Source: a virus. Taken from it: a stretch of 62,559 nt of DNA. Positions 31,117 to 40,530 of the stretch are shown piece by piece. Each line of letters opens with the position of its first letter. Within the stretch, counting starts at the first letter, position 1. Position numbers and translations under genes: made by a program. Below the pieces are notes generated by a model. The model was not told the origin of the DNA, ran no database searches, and worked only from the letters and a program-made list of their open reading frames with translations. The stretch is from positions 1-62,559 of the IMG/VR virus record IMGVR_UViG_3300045978_000256, one strand, 5' to 3'.

Positions 31117-31389
31117 TTATGCATTACGACAGTATTTTAAAAAACCATGTTCTAATAACAAACAACAGATGTCTTTATAATTTGTAGCAAGTGTACTTCC
31201 TAGAAAAAGATTTTCTAATGAACCTATACCTAAATAGGTATGTGGTTCATTCCCGTATCTTGCACAAATTTCTTGTGCCCCATGAGCAGGATACACATAA
31301 ATATCATAGACCTTACCATCACTACTTTTTACCCAACCAATATATGTTTCTGGATCATGAGCACACAGATTCGACCATTTCATATACAT
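31117..31389 (-). CDS. hypothetical protein
   Basis: 90 residues. ATG 31389 overlaps the upstream stop (TAATG) after AAGGATACATACA. Contains AQEICARYGNEPHTYLGIG and CCLLLEHGFLKYC. Function unknown. Confidence 0.6.
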   Translation of the reverse strand: MYMKWSNLCAHDPETYIGWVKSSDGKVYDIYVYPAHGAQEICARYGNEPHTYLGIGSLENLFLGSTLATNYKDICCLLLEHGFLKYCRNA

Positions 31390-31871
31390 TATTGTATGTA
31401 TCCTTTTTTATTATAGAGTACAAACTTTCTTGCTGTATGGATTTTTTTACCATCAGAAGTAACAAAACTATATGTTCGTCTCACGTCATCTGACATAACA
31501 AACAATATAGGTTGCCAATCAATCAATGAACGTTCTCTATGTTGATAATCATATGAGACTAGCTTACCCCATACGTACCCATTATTTAAGGTTGTTTCAA
31601 ATTCAACATGAGCAAGTTCAACGGTTTCCATCATAGTAATATGTAAATGAATCGTATCATCTATTCGTCCTTCTGGACCTTTTGTATTATAAGGTACACA
31701 GACTTTTTGTTGTACCCAATCTTTCATACGTGTCTTACGTTGTTTCAATCCTTCATAACACACATCACATAAAACAATTGTCCATTTTACCCCTTTTGCT
31801 TGAAGTTGTGGATGATCTCTTGGTACAGTATCCTCTTTAAAAAAATTACAGATTTGACAGTATTGTTTCAT
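31389..31871 (-). CDS. zinc-binding hypothetical protein
   Basis: 160 residues from ATG 31871, immediately after the stop of the 50-residue gene. CQIC (5-8) and CDVC (35-38) form a treble-clef or zinc ribbon, followed by a basic region (KQRKTRMKDW) and a C-terminal beta-rich domain. Function unknown. Confidence 0.6.
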   Translation of the reverse strand: MKQYCQICNFFKEDTVPRDHPQLQAKGVKWTIVLCDVCYEGLKQRKTRMKDWVQQKVCVPYNTKGPEGRIDDTIHLHITMMETVELAHVEFETTLNNGYVWGKLVSYDYQHRERSLIDWQPILFVMSDDVRRTYSFVTSDGKKIHTARKFVLYNKKGYIQ

Positions 31872-31875
31872 AGGC

Positions 31876-32028
31876 TTAACTCTTTTTATGAGATCCTGGT
31901 TTTCTAAAATTTCTCTCATTAGGTTTAGGAGTTGTGTTTGTCAACTGGCTTATACTTTTTTGCCATCCTTCAATACGTTTTAATAAATTCTGTTGCGCTT
32001 TTTTTCTATCAACATTGTGTCCAGCCAT
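31876..32028 (-). CDS. 50-residue basic protein
   Basis: TAAGGAGAAATT before ATG 32028. Strongly basic (KKAQQNLLKRIEGWQKS, RNFRKPGSHKKS). Nucleic-acid binding is plausible. Function unknown. Confidence 0.55.
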   Translation of the reverse strand: MAGHNVDRKKAQQNLLKRIEGWQKSISQLTNTTPKPNERNFRKPGSHKKS

Positions 32029-32049
32029 AATTTCTCCTTATTAAATTAT

Positions 32050-32313
32050 TTAATTATTTTGTGGACCACACAAAGATAATTCTAACAATGAACCTGCTAT
32101 ATCAATCTTATCATTCAACTTTACTAATGTTTCATCAATGTCATGTACCCGTGATTCTACCTTTTCAAATTGTTCTGCAATAGCACTATTATTTTCCATC
32201 ATACATTCATGAATTGTTTTAGCATAATCTGCAAATGCTTCTGATAATAATGCCATACCAGAAGCAAGATTTCCTACAAGATTCGTAAGTTCATCAAAAG
32301 TTATTTCTGACAT
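32050..32313 (-). CDS. coiled-coil protein
   Basis: 87 residues from ATG 32313 (AAAAGGAAAAAATA upstream). Helical with FEKVESRVHDIDETLVKLNDKID coil. The stop lies in palindrome 32040-32054. A sigma-70 promoter at 32368-32396 precedes it. Confidence 0.6.
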   Translation of the reverse strand: MSEITFDELTNLVGNLASGMALLSEAFADYAKTIHECMMENNSAIAEQFEKVESRVHDIDETLVKLNDKIDIAGSLLELSLCGPQNN

Positions 32314-32367
32314 TATTTTTTCCTTTTCTATAATATTTTTGTTGTGCAACATTTTTGTTATATATTA

Positions 32368-32396
32368 ATTATATCTCATTGAGCGATTTTTTGCAA
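32368..32396 (-). promoter_or_regulatory. sigma-70 promoter
   Basis: Minus strand: -35 TTGCAA (32391-32396), 17-base spacer, -10 TATAAT (32368-32373). Lies in the 3' end of the upstream gene and drives 32050-32313. Confidence 0.65.
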
Positions 32397-32837
32397 GGTT
32401 TTTATATGTGGATAACGTGTATTATATAAACATTGTTCTAACCATGTAACATACGAGTGCTCTGGTTTTGATTGTAAATATTCCTCCCAAAATTTTCCAT
32501 TCACTAAATGAAACCACTCAGTAAAATTGGTGTTCGATGCAAAGTATGCATACTCTTTTGTTCGTTGTAGTCCCATGTCTGTAGCTGTCCTTTGCTCTGT
32601 CATATCATCTGTATAATAAATCATCCGTTCATATTGTTTGTTATAGTTAATGTATCCCGTACAATCAAATTCAAGATACACCAGTGGTACGTTATATATC
32701 ACTTGTGTTTCACATTGAGTAATCTGTGCTATCATACCTTCTTCAAAGTACCACATGAGCGAATTAGCTTTCTCTGTGAAGCATACGACTACATGAAAAT
32801 CGTATGCTTTCAGTTCACTATAGGTTAATTTGTTCAT
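32376..32837 (-). CDS. hypothetical protein
   Basis: 153 residues. Aromatic-rich: CFTEKANSLMWYFEEGMIAQI, CTGYINYNKQYERMIYYTDD. Start ATG 32837 overlaps the upstream gene. Function unknown. Confidence 0.6.
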   Translation of the reverse strand: MNKLTYSELKAYDFHVVVCFTEKANSLMWYFEEGMIAQITQCETQVIYNVPLVYLEFDCTGYINYNKQYERMIYYTDDMTEQRTATDMGLQRTKEYAYFASNTNFTEWFHLVNGKFWEEYLQSKPEHSYVTWLEQCLYNTRYPHIKTLQKIAQ

Positions 32838-33136
32838 TTAATATACTTCTCCATAAGATTTTTTAATAACTCTCGTTCTCGTTGTTCAACAGCTTTCATT
32901 GCGACTTCTTTTGAAAGCAATCGTTGCTGATATTCTTCGTCTGTTTCTAAAACTTTATATTCGAAATAAAATCTCACGGTATCATAACCACCATAATTAT
33001 CACATCGGTATTCTAATCGTATTGACGGACCATATTTATCAATACACATTTGAAATTCTTTTACAAGATCTGTGAGTCGTTCACCACTAATATATATATC
33101 ATTAATTTGTTTGTAGACGTATTCTTTTTCTTCCAT
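32834..33136 (-). CDS. hypothetical charged protein
   Basis: 100 residues, AAGGGGAGAACA upstream. Beta-rich middle (IRLEYRCDNYGGYDTVRFYFEYKVL) and a long C-terminal charged helix (QQRLLSKEVAMKAVEQRERELLKNL). Directly downstream of the DNA polymerase gene. Confidence 0.65.
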   Translation of the reverse strand: MEEKEYVYKQINDIYISGERLTDLVKEFQMCIDKYGPSIRLEYRCDNYGGYDTVRFYFEYKVLETDEEYQQRLLSKEVAMKAVEQRERELLKNLMEKYIK

Positions 33137-33154
33137 TGTTCTCCCCTTATTAAA

Positions 33155-35413
33155 TTATTTAATTTCTTCCAGAGACGCTAAATCATATCCTATTTTCACA
33201 TCGGCCACTAATGGTACACTTAATGAACATCCGAATTGTTCTGTTGGTAAATTCTCCATTGTCCACTTCAATTTTTTAGCACACTCTATTGCCTTATGCT
33301 CTGGTGCATATGCATAGATAGAGTCGTGTATCGTACCCCATACGTGAATATGGGGATCTTTACTTATCTCTAAGACTGCTAACAAATTCAAATCAGAAGC
33401 ATCTGCTTGTACAGGTGCATTCGTTGAACGTCTCTCTGCTTGTTGTCGTACCTTATCAACAGAAGAATATATCTGTGGGAGATGTCGTATACGTCCTAAC
33501 AGAGACACCATATATCCATGTTCATACGCATGAGAGATACATTTCTTATGCCAAGGTTTAATGTTCTTATATGTCTCATGGAACGAAGTATAGTATTTTT
33601 GTGCATCATCTAAGGAGAATGCTACACCATAGGATTTTTCTGCATATACTTGTAATCCCCGAAATCCCATGACGTACACTAGGCCAAAATTCTGTGACTT
33701 TGCTACTTGTCGATAATGCTTCTGTTTCTCTATAGGTAACTCATAGAATTGTTGTTCCGTAATATCTAAAGTATTATATGCTGTGACTTTATGAAGATCT
33801 TTTCCTTCTCTAAATGCTTGCATCATCACAGGATCTTTTGATAAATGAGCAACAAGTCTTAACTCTGCTTGACTCAAGTCTGCTCCAATAATCATGTATC
33901 CTGGTGGAGCAACAAACATTTTTCGTATTCTATCAGCATCTATCGTATGTGATGGGAGTACCATCAATGGAGGATTCTTCCATCCTATCCTACCTGTTAC
34001 TGTTCCTCCCCTACTTCCATCTTCAAAACTTCCCCGATGGAGTATAACAGAAGGATGAAATTTTCCATCTTCTCTAATATGAGTTTTAAACCCTGTAATA
34101 TACGTACTAAGTATTTTGTTTAGTTCACTATATCGTTTCAGGTACTCTATGAACTTCCCTGCTTTTGGATGTGTTTTAAACTTATAGAGATGATCCTTAT
34201 AGGATGTTGATGGTTTATGTGATTTTGCTGTGACAACAAATGGTTCTAAGTTTAATCCTTCTGGAGTAAACAAATATTCTTGTAACAATGATGCACGTGT
34301 AATACTTAGGTTATCTTTATACTTCCTTTGGAGAGACTTAGGTATAAGTTTCAATGCTTGTTGTGATACTTCAGCAATTTCATTTTCTACCTGTGTCTCT
34401 AACTCATTAAGGTATTCAAGATCAACATAGATACCTCTGTATTCAATATCCTCAAATACACGGGCAATAGGATGGAGTAACTTTTGATAAAAGTTCATTG
34501 GACCTACACGTTTATGAACTTTACGAATCTTCTTTTCTTCTTCTTGTAACTGTGCTCTAAAAACTTCACCTACCTTGTACTCTGCTATAGCATCACCTAT
34601 GGCATATGGTCCCAATTCTGCTATGGGTACTTCTGCCATATTGTTCTTATCATATTTTTTATTTAGTGCGCTATCGTATCCTCCCCACGGTGTAAATATA
34701 CGTGAATGAAGTGTAAGACTATTCGATCTATTTTCATCTAACAATGAACCTATCAATGTTGTATCACATGCAAAATTTGTACACGTAATACCATACTTTA
34801 CCTTTAACCATAGCAAATCATACTTGAGATTTGCACCTTCTACTTTCCAGCTTTTTTCATTTAATAAATAATTTAATTGCTCATGAATCTTCTTGGGCAA
34901 TTGTCCATTGATGTACACTCCACAAGAATATTCACCAGAAGAAAACGTAAAACAGATAATATAATTTGCAGAGTTAAATGGATCTGAACCTTGTGTCTCT
35001 ATATCAAATGCTACCCATTTGTTGATGTTAATATGTCCACAGAGTTCTGTGAGATCTGATACCCATGCCATAGGAGGTAATGTTACATCAAACGAACCAT
35101 TTTCTTCATATCGTATAAGTTGTTTTAATCTCCATATGAGATCAAAGTTCTTATTATAATCTTCTTCAATATCTTCTGGATGATACGTTGGTAAAATATA
35201 TGCATTTTCATACGCATATATTTCATCTTGTAATGAAGCTAGTGTTCTGTTTTTTGCAATCAATCCTTCTTTCTTTAATACACCTAATACCTTGTCGCCT
35301 AATGCTAACACTATGCCATCAGTAGGAACAGTAGGAACATTATGAATCTGATAATCAAATCCTTTAAAGAAAGATAAATACCCTTCTAACGTATGTGACC
35401 ATATGGTAATCAT
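33155..35413 (-). CDS. family A DNA polymerase
   Basis: 752 residues, AGAGGTACAGT upstream. 3'-5' exonuclease in the N-terminal half (VAFDIETQGSDP, then VEGANLKYDLLWLK) and the polymerase: motif A IIGADLSQAELRLVAHL, motif B RQVAKSQNFGLVYVMGFRG, motif C WGTIHDSIYA. In motif B the residue four after Lys is Phe (equivalent to F762 of E. coli Pol I), the type associated with virulent phages. No 5'-3' exonuclease domain. Replicative polymerase of this phage. The stop is in palindrome 33149-33163 and a degenerate copy lies inside at about 34866 (QLNYLL). Confidence 0.97.
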   Translation of the reverse strand: MITIWSHTLEGYLSFFKGFDYQIHNVPTVPTDGIVLALGDKVLGVLKKEGLIAKNRTLASLQDEIYAYENAYILPTYHPEDIEEDYNKNFDLIWRLKQLIRYEENGSFDVTLPPMAWVSDLTELCGHININKWVAFDIETQGSDPFNSANYIICFTFSSGEYSCGVYINGQLPKKIHEQLNYLLNEKSWKVEGANLKYDLLWLKVKYGITCTNFACDTTLIGSLLDENRSNSLTLHSRIFTPWGGYDSALNKKYDKNNMAEVPIAELGPYAIGDAIAEYKVGEVFRAQLQEEEKKIRKVHKRVGPMNFYQKLLHPIARVFEDIEYRGIYVDLEYLNELETQVENEIAEVSQQALKLIPKSLQRKYKDNLSITRASLLQEYLFTPEGLNLEPFVVTAKSHKPSTSYKDHLYKFKTHPKAGKFIEYLKRYSELNKILSTYITGFKTHIREDGKFHPSVILHRGSFEDGSRGGTVTGRIGWKNPPLMVLPSHTIDADRIRKMFVAPPGYMIIGADLSQAELRLVAHLSKDPVMMQAFREGKDLHKVTAYNTLDITEQQFYELPIEKQKHYRQVAKSQNFGLVYVMGFRGLQVYAEKSYGVAFSLDDAQKYYTSFHETYKNIKPWHKKCISHAYEHGYMVSLLGRIRHLPQIYSSVDKVRQQAERRSTNAPVQADASDLNLLAVLEISKDPHIHVWGTIHDSIYAYAPEHKAIECAKKLKWTMENLPTEQFGCSLSVPLVADVKIGYDLASLEEIK

Positions 35414-35422
35414 ACTGTACCT

Positions 35423-35776
35423 CTACATGAAAGAAAAGATTGTAACTGGATGCGGCCAAGGGGTTATCCATTCGGTAACATCTGCTAATGCATATAAAAT
35501 TCCCCCGATAACAATTAGCTTATGGAGTTTATTATTCACCATAAATCGTCCTGACCAATAATTCGTATTGTGATTAAATCCTAATTTCTCTATATATTTT
35601 ATTATTGTTTCTCTTTCTGTTTCATTTATACCATCATGAATATAAATATGAAACGTTATGTATGTCGGACTTACTTTGACTGTCACATCTAATTGTTCAC
35701 TTTTTGCAACAACAAGATATTTTGATCCGGTTTTTCCTACAACAGTATCATACATGCTGTGTGTATTTTTGTCCAT
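35423..35776 (-). CDS. hypothetical protein
   Basis: 117 residues, AATGGAGAGGGT upstream. Strand-rich (YITFHIYIHDG) with a central TEREKI-like helix. Overlaps the phosphatase gene. Function unknown. Confidence 0.6.
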   Translation of the reverse strand: MDKNTHSMYDTVVGKTGSKYLVVAKSEQLDVTVKVSPTYITFHIYIHDGINETERETIIKYIEKLGFNHNTNYWSGRFMVNNKLHKLIVIGGILYALADVTEWITPWPHPVTIFSFM

Positions 35777-36263
35777 ACCCTCTCCATTTCCATTCTTCTT
35801 TTTCTTTTACTTGTTCATAGTCTAACGGATAGACTTCTAAACCATACTCCATAAGGAATCTATATTGTACCGTTGTCTCTACTGCCTTATGACAATATCT
35901 CTCTCTTAAAGTATACAAGCTTAACTTGTCTTTTGTCAACTGAAATAAAAGAATAGAAAGAAATAATCCTGTTCTCCCATGTCCACCAAGACATCCTACA
36001 AATATAGGGCATCCTTCAGTCACAAAGATAGCAGCTTTTTCTAAACATTGATTAAATAATTTAATATTCTGTGGTACACCAAAGTTTGGTATATGGTGTA
36101 CCGTGATATAAGGGGTACGTGGAGTTTTTATCGCTCCATCTAAAAAGAAATAATGATCTGCTATACCTCTTGGTACATCAAAGATTGAACCTCCGTGTAT
36201 AGCAGTATCATTAATCATAAAAACTGGATGTTTACATCTTTCTTTTTTCAACGAGAACCTCAT
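35748..36263 (-). CDS. tyrosine/dual-specificity phosphatase (PTP) 1
   Basis: 171 residues. PTP signature CLGGHGRTG (C-x5-R-[ST/G]) at about residue 86, with Arg forming the phosphate loop; upstream YITVHHIPNFGVPQ matches the WPD-loop region only loosely. Small single domain, no regulatory part. The palindrome 36051-36065 encodes NIKLFNQ within it. A likely Cys-dependent phosphatase; substrate unknown. Confidence 0.8.
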   Translation of the reverse strand: MRFSLKKERCKHPVFMINDTAIHGGSIFDVPRGIADHYFFLDGAIKTPRTPYITVHHIPNFGVPQNIKLFNQCLEKAAIFVTEGCPIFVGCLGGHGRTGLFLSILLFQLTKDKLSLYTLRERYCHKAVETTVQYRFLMEYGLEVYPLDYEQVKEKEEWKWRGYGQKYTQHV

Positions 36264-37170
36264 TTACCAAAGGAAATGGTAGATACGTAAGTTTACCCTC
36301 TAACTTCACAGCAATAAGATCTTTCAGCATCTTATATTTCAGTAGATACATTTCATCATTCTCTACAGCTAATGGAAACATCTTTTCATAGTCCATCAAT
36401 TTTTCATAGGTTTTATTTGCATATATTTGTTTAAATATATTCTCTGAATACTTCAACAAAACAGGTAATTTTCCTTCATGTTGAATATCTAATAGGGCTT
36501 TAAAGAATGGTCTGCTTGGTTCAAATACTATACCTTTGTTAAAAATGTCTGATGTATTATGCTCCAGGTTGAAACATAAGTCCACAAACATTTCTGTCGT
36601 GAGTTTTCCTTTAAAATAATCTAAGGCAAAATCTGTAATGGTTTTCCAGTTCTTTCCCCCGCATGACATACCGAAGCATCCACACACAAACAACTTTGAT
36701 ATAGATTGAAGCAATGTACTGATTGATAGCTGTGATGTTTTCAAAAACTTCACAGCTTGTTCAATAGATTTCAATGGACCTGTATTCCGTAAAGACATAA
36801 TGACTGCTGCTGTTTCCTTGTTCTCTGGTAATTGTGCCCATGCTTTGAAGTTAGGGTTCTTATTATACGCATGTCGTGTTTCTCGTAAACAAATGAATAA
36901 AAGATACACAACTATGTGCTCTGCAACTTCTAATGTCGTCTTAATATAATCATCTACTATACGTTGTTTTTCTTGTAGATCACCATATAAACCATAGAGA
37001 CTTTCCAGAACGTTTACTGATTGATTGAGATAGTAGAACGCAAACATATCTGCTTCTGGCGAACGTTTATGTTTCCCATAAAAATCATACCATTGATATA
37101 AACGTTCAGCCAGAACAGGATACATAAATGATCTACGTACAGGTGATAAATACAGATCAATAACTGGCAT
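36232..37170 (-). CDS. unknown protein between two phosphatases
   Basis: 312 residues, TAAGGAAAAAAATC upstream. Mostly helical; has CFGMSCGGKNW near residue 165 and CFNLEHNTSDIFNKG about 30 residues later. I do not recognise the family. It lies between two PTP-like phosphatases and next to a PPDK-like protein, overlapping the first phosphatase, so it probably acts with them. A novel phage protein. Confidence 0.65.
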   Translation of the reverse strand: MPVIDLYLSPVRRSFMYPVLAERLYQWYDFYGKHKRSPEADMFAFYYLNQSVNVLESLYGLYGDLQEKQRIVDDYIKTTLEVAEHIVVYLLFICLRETRHAYNKNPNFKAWAQLPENKETAAVIMSLRNTGPLKSIEQAVKFLKTSQLSISTLLQSISKLFVCGCFGMSCGGKNWKTITDFALDYFKGKLTTEMFVDLCFNLEHNTSDIFNKGIVFEPSRPFFKALLDIQHEGKLPVLLKYSENIFKQIYANKTYEKLMDYEKMFPLAVENDEMYLLKYKMLKDLIAVKLEGKLTYLPFPLVNEVLVEKRKM

Positions 37171-37181
37171 GATTTTTTTCC

Positions 37182-37691
37182 TTAGAATCTATTGACGAAT
37201 GATTCTTGCTCTGGTGTTTCTATTGCACGCTTATCATACAACAAACGTACTTCTTGTATTGGGTTTTTACTCCCATGCATCTTGAGTAAACATGCAATGC
37301 TCATACCTGTTCGACCGTAACCACCTTTACATCCTATATACACAATTTTTTCTTTCTTCGCGTGACAATAGACCTCTGTTAATATATCCCTAAATGCACT
37401 CTTATCCCGTGGTACTTTAAAATCTGGTATAGGGAACAACCAATCATCTGTATCATTATTCACATTATAATATTGTTCTTCTAAACATAATCCTCTGATA
37501 TTGCTCGGTTTTTTATAAAATGGTCCTGCTAAAATAATATAGGGATTCGGAGCATCAACAATAATTCCTTTTGATGAAAACAAATGCAAATCATCAAAGG
37601 ATGGAACACACTTGATTTCATCTCGTTGTACTGGTACTTCTACTGTATTCCATTGAAAGAAACGATTAAATAATTTAATCCAGCTAAACAT
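37182..37691 (-). CDS. tyrosine/dual-specificity phosphatase (PTP) 2
   Basis: 169 residues from ATG 37691 (AGGAGAGAGAATT upstream). CKGGYGRTG is the C-x5-R loop; upstream IPDFKVPRD may be the acid-loop region. Resembles the phosphatase at 35748 with the same spacing. The palindrome 37665-37679 encodes IKLFNR near the N-terminus. Substrate unknown. Confidence 0.78.
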   Translation of the reverse strand: MFSWIKLFNRFFQWNTVEVPVQRDEIKCVPSFDDLHLFSSKGIIVDAPNPYIILAGPFYKKPSNIRGLCLEEQYYNVNNDTDDWLFPIPDFKVPRDKSAFRDILTEVYCHAKKEKIVYIGCKGGYGRTGMSIACLLKMHGSKNPIQEVRLLYDKRAIETPEQESFVNRF

Positions 37692-37995
37692 AATTCTCTC
37701 TCCTAATGGGAACGTTCTTATATGCACTGATAAACACATGAGCAATAGATGATGTTGTACGTTTTCCTATCCACATAAACACAGGGGATAGAAGTTCACT
37801 ATAAAAAGGTAATTCATGATTTTGTTTGAGTATAATAACTCCTTCTTTATTTTGTGCGGAGTATGTTAAAGCACAGGTATAATGCTTCTTTGCCCAATTA
37901 TGACGTATTTCTGTTACCGTAAATTTTACATCTCCTACAAAAAAAGAATCATTAACAGGTAAACATATTCCTAGTGTTCCGAATGTATGTGACAT
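37684..37995 (-). CDS. hypothetical protein
   Basis: 103 residues, AAAAAGGATGCATAT upstream. Contains ICLPVNDSFFVGDVKFTVTEI and GVIILKQNHELPFY, beta-rich. Overlaps the second phosphatase. Function unknown. Confidence 0.6.
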   Translation of the reverse strand: MSHTFGTLGICLPVNDSFFVGDVKFTVTEIRHNWAKKHYTCALTYSAQNKEGVIILKQNHELPFYSELLSPVFMWIGKRTTSSIAHVFISAYKNVPIRRENYV

Positions 37996-38008
37996 ATATG
38001 CATCCTTT

Positions 38009-39820
38009 TTATAATGTTGTTTCTATCATCTCCTTCAACAATTCATCATGAGTAAATATAATATTTTTATCTGCATATGTTACATCTTTTGCTCCTATAA
38101 AAGTATAATAGTTTTCAAGATATTTGTCAATCACTTCTTGATCAACAAACTTGAGATAGTAGGAATGTATGTTATCTGCCCGTTGAACATAATAAGTACG
38201 CATGACCTTTTGTAGTGGTTTTATTCTTTTACAAAATTCATCATAAGGAAACATAAACCATGATGGATCTAATATAACGTTCTTACCTACCATCTCTAAT
38301 GGAATATACGGATTCACTAACACAAACGGATCTTTAAAGTGTGAAAAGATATACGTCCATATAGAATCTATCTTTTTCAACAAAGCCGCATCTTTTACTA
38401 TCTTCCCTTTTCCTTTATATAATCTATCATGTGTTGTGTCTAATGATACAGGTTCACCTTCAAGAAAATATAGATCACCCATATTCAATGAAGGTTTAAT
38501 AGGATCAAAAGTAGCATCAATATTTAATAAACAGGGTTTTTGTAAACTCCGCGCTAATACAGCAGCATGAGATGTTACACCACCTGTTAAAGCAATGATA
38601 CCTTTACATTTTAATAGAGCAGGTATCATTTCTGTTGTCGTATATTCTGTACAATAAATTGAATCTTCTGTACAGTTATCAAGATTAAATGTTAATCGTC
38701 CTACAGCAACACCATTACATGCACTTTTCCCTTGGAGAAAAGGTGTATCTTTAGGGATATTTAATTTATTCATATCCAACATAAAATCTTGAAGTGTTAA
38801 ATTCTTTAATGGTATACGATTTTTCTTCAAGATGATGTTTTCATACAACATCGTGATTTTTGTGCTTGATGGAATTTTTGCATCACGTGTTTGTAAGAAA
38901 TATAATTTCTTATTGTACACTGTCCATTCAATATCCTGTGGATATTTGTAATGATTTTCTATTTTCTTAGCATTCGTGCGTAATGCTTCATATAACCGTG
39001 TACCCATTATTGCAGTAAGATCTATTGGCGTCATATGACCTGAAACAATATCTTCACCTTGAGCATTACGAATAAACTCTCCTTGTATTGCATCAGAACC
39101 TGTTTCAAGATTCGATGAAAACATAACACCTGTAGCACCTTCAGAACTATTACCAAATACCATTTCTTGTATAACAACACCAGTACCTATATCTTGTAGA
39201 TGATTGTATTTTCTATAAGCATCTGCTTCTGGTGAATCCCAAGATTCCCATACAGCTTTAATAGCATAAAATAATTGACTCCCTAGATCGAGCATTTCAG
39301 GAGTCTTTTGCTTGTGGCCTTCATATTCTGCTTTAAGATTTTTCAATGATTGTACAGGATTATCATACACATAGGTACTATGGAGAGGAAGTCCTAAGAC
39401 AATCTCTCCAAACATTTTCCTAAAACGAAAGAGAGAATTAAAAGCTGTTTCATCCCCTAATTGTTCCATCCATCCTTTGAAATTTTGTACAGTTAATCCT
39501 ACGTTTAAAATGGTACTCATAAGTCCAGGCATTGAATATGGAGCACCAGAACGTACAGAGACTAATTTCTTCTCAAAGTATGGTACAAGTACCTGCTTAA
39601 TCACATCTACTAACCGTAGCTCTGCTTGTGTTTTATCTTTTTTATAGAGTCGGCAAAAATTTGTCGGCAACACAACAAAGAAAGGAACATTAATACCTTC
39701 AATAGACTTCAGTCCAAAAAGATTACTCCCTTTATTCCCGAAGATTTGTTTATGATATTGTACAGGAAGTTCTTTATATTTTGGATCATTACTTTTATAG
39801 AAAAAATGTGTCTTAAACAT
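38009..39820 (-). CDS. pyruvate phosphate dikinase-like protein lacking PEP domain
   Basis: 603 residues, AGAGGATACAA upstream. N-terminal ATP-grasp domain as in PPDK: VSVRSGAPYSMPGLMSTILN, then TGVMFSSNLETG and IQGEFIRNAQGEDIVSGHMTP. The swivelling phosphohistidine domain follows with ALTGGVTSHAAVLAR (His accepts phosphate from ATP). The C-terminal TIM barrel that binds pyruvate/PEP in PPDK (about 350 residues) is missing; instead about 150 unrelated residues end the protein. So ATP can probably phosphorylate the His, and phosphate goes to some other acceptor. Could act with the neighbouring phosphatases or a host target. Confidence 0.85.
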   Translation of the reverse strand: MFKTHFFYKSNDPKYKELPVQYHKQIFGNKGSNLFGLKSIEGINVPFFVVLPTNFCRLYKKDKTQAELRLVDVIKQVLVPYFEKKLVSVRSGAPYSMPGLMSTILNVGLTVQNFKGWMEQLGDETAFNSLFRFRKMFGEIVLGLPLHSTYVYDNPVQSLKNLKAEYEGHKQKTPEMLDLGSQLFYAIKAVWESWDSPEADAYRKYNHLQDIGTGVVIQEMVFGNSSEGATGVMFSSNLETGSDAIQGEFIRNAQGEDIVSGHMTPIDLTAIMGTRLYEALRTNAKKIENHYKYPQDIEWTVYNKKLYFLQTRDAKIPSSTKITMLYENIILKKNRIPLKNLTLQDFMLDMNKLNIPKDTPFLQGKSACNGVAVGRLTFNLDNCTEDSIYCTEYTTTEMIPALLKCKGIIALTGGVTSHAAVLARSLQKPCLLNIDATFDPIKPSLNMGDLYFLEGEPVSLDTTHDRLYKGKGKIVKDAALLKKIDSIWTYIFSHFKDPFVLVNPYIPLEMVGKNVILDPSWFMFPYDEFCKRIKPLQKVMRTYYVQRADNIHSYYLKFVDQEVIDKYLENYYTFIGAKDVTYADKNIIFTHDELLKEMIETTL

Positions 39821-39829
39821 TTGTATCCT

Positions 39830-40411
39830 CTAATCTCCTATAATAGATCTAACTTTTTGCACACGATTTTCTAATGTATCCCAAGGAACAAAGTATATAG
39901 GATCATTTTGTCGTAAAATTGCCTTATTATTGTAACTAATAATAAAATCATAATAAAGTATCTGTAATGCATAGATAACAGATTGATCTGTAATTCGTAT
40001 GGAATCTTTTTCTTCTTCTACAACAGGTGGAGATTCAATATAAAACAAATAATCATATGTTTTTAATGACCTATATACTTTCCGTTGATACATTTTATAG
40101 GTGTCTTGTGATACTACTGATGCACAACGGAATATGGTATGAAGAAAGACATCAAGTAACGTTCTATCAGATATAAACTCTCGTAATTCCTTTTCTTCTT
40201 CTATACGATAGGTAAACATATGATGCTGACACTTATAAATATCTTCTATTGGCCTTTCAAGAAAATCATCATTCGTATGAAAACCATGTTCTGCTGCTAT
40301 CTTTCTTGCACAACTCGGTAAAAATGGACTATTAACTATTTTATTCTCAACTAAGTATTGTGCTAATGTTGTTTTCCCACATGCAGATAACCCCATGAAC
40401 CCTATCTTCAT
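39830..40411 (-). CDS. P-loop NTPase (AAA_28/Ttd14-like)
   Basis: 193 residues. GLSACGKTTLAQYL is a Walker A; SDRTLLDVFLHTI and a later EEEKDSIRI segment fit the NadR-kinase/Ttd14-like P-loop family. Likely a nucleotide or nucleoside kinase. Begins as ATGA at the end of a membrane microprotein. Confidence 0.7.
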   Translation of the reverse strand: MKIGFMGLSACGKTTLAQYLVENKIVNSPFLPSCARKIAAEHGFHTNDDFLERPIEDIYKCQHHMFTYRIEEEKELREFISDRTLLDVFLHTIFRCASVVSQDTYKMYQRKVYRSLKTYDYLFYIESPPVVEEEKDSIRITDQSVIYALQILYYDFIISYNNKAILRQNDPIYFVPWDTLENRVQKVRSIIGD

Positions 40412-40530
40412 TTACGTTTTCCTCTTGAAAGAAACCATTGTATAAACAAAAATGTACCAATATTTATTATACACAATAATACGATAAAAAGCATAAAATT
40501 AAACAAACCAATCGTTTCCATATCTGTCAT
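40408..40530 (-). CDS. 40-residue membrane microprotein
   Basis: GGGAGGAATAGCAA before ATG 40530. Membrane helix (FNFMLFIVLLCIINIGTFLFIQW), basic SRGKRK end; stop overlaps the next start. Function unknown. Confidence 0.55.
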   Translation of the reverse strand: MTDMETIGLFNFMLFIVLLCIINIGTFLFIQWFLSRGKRK

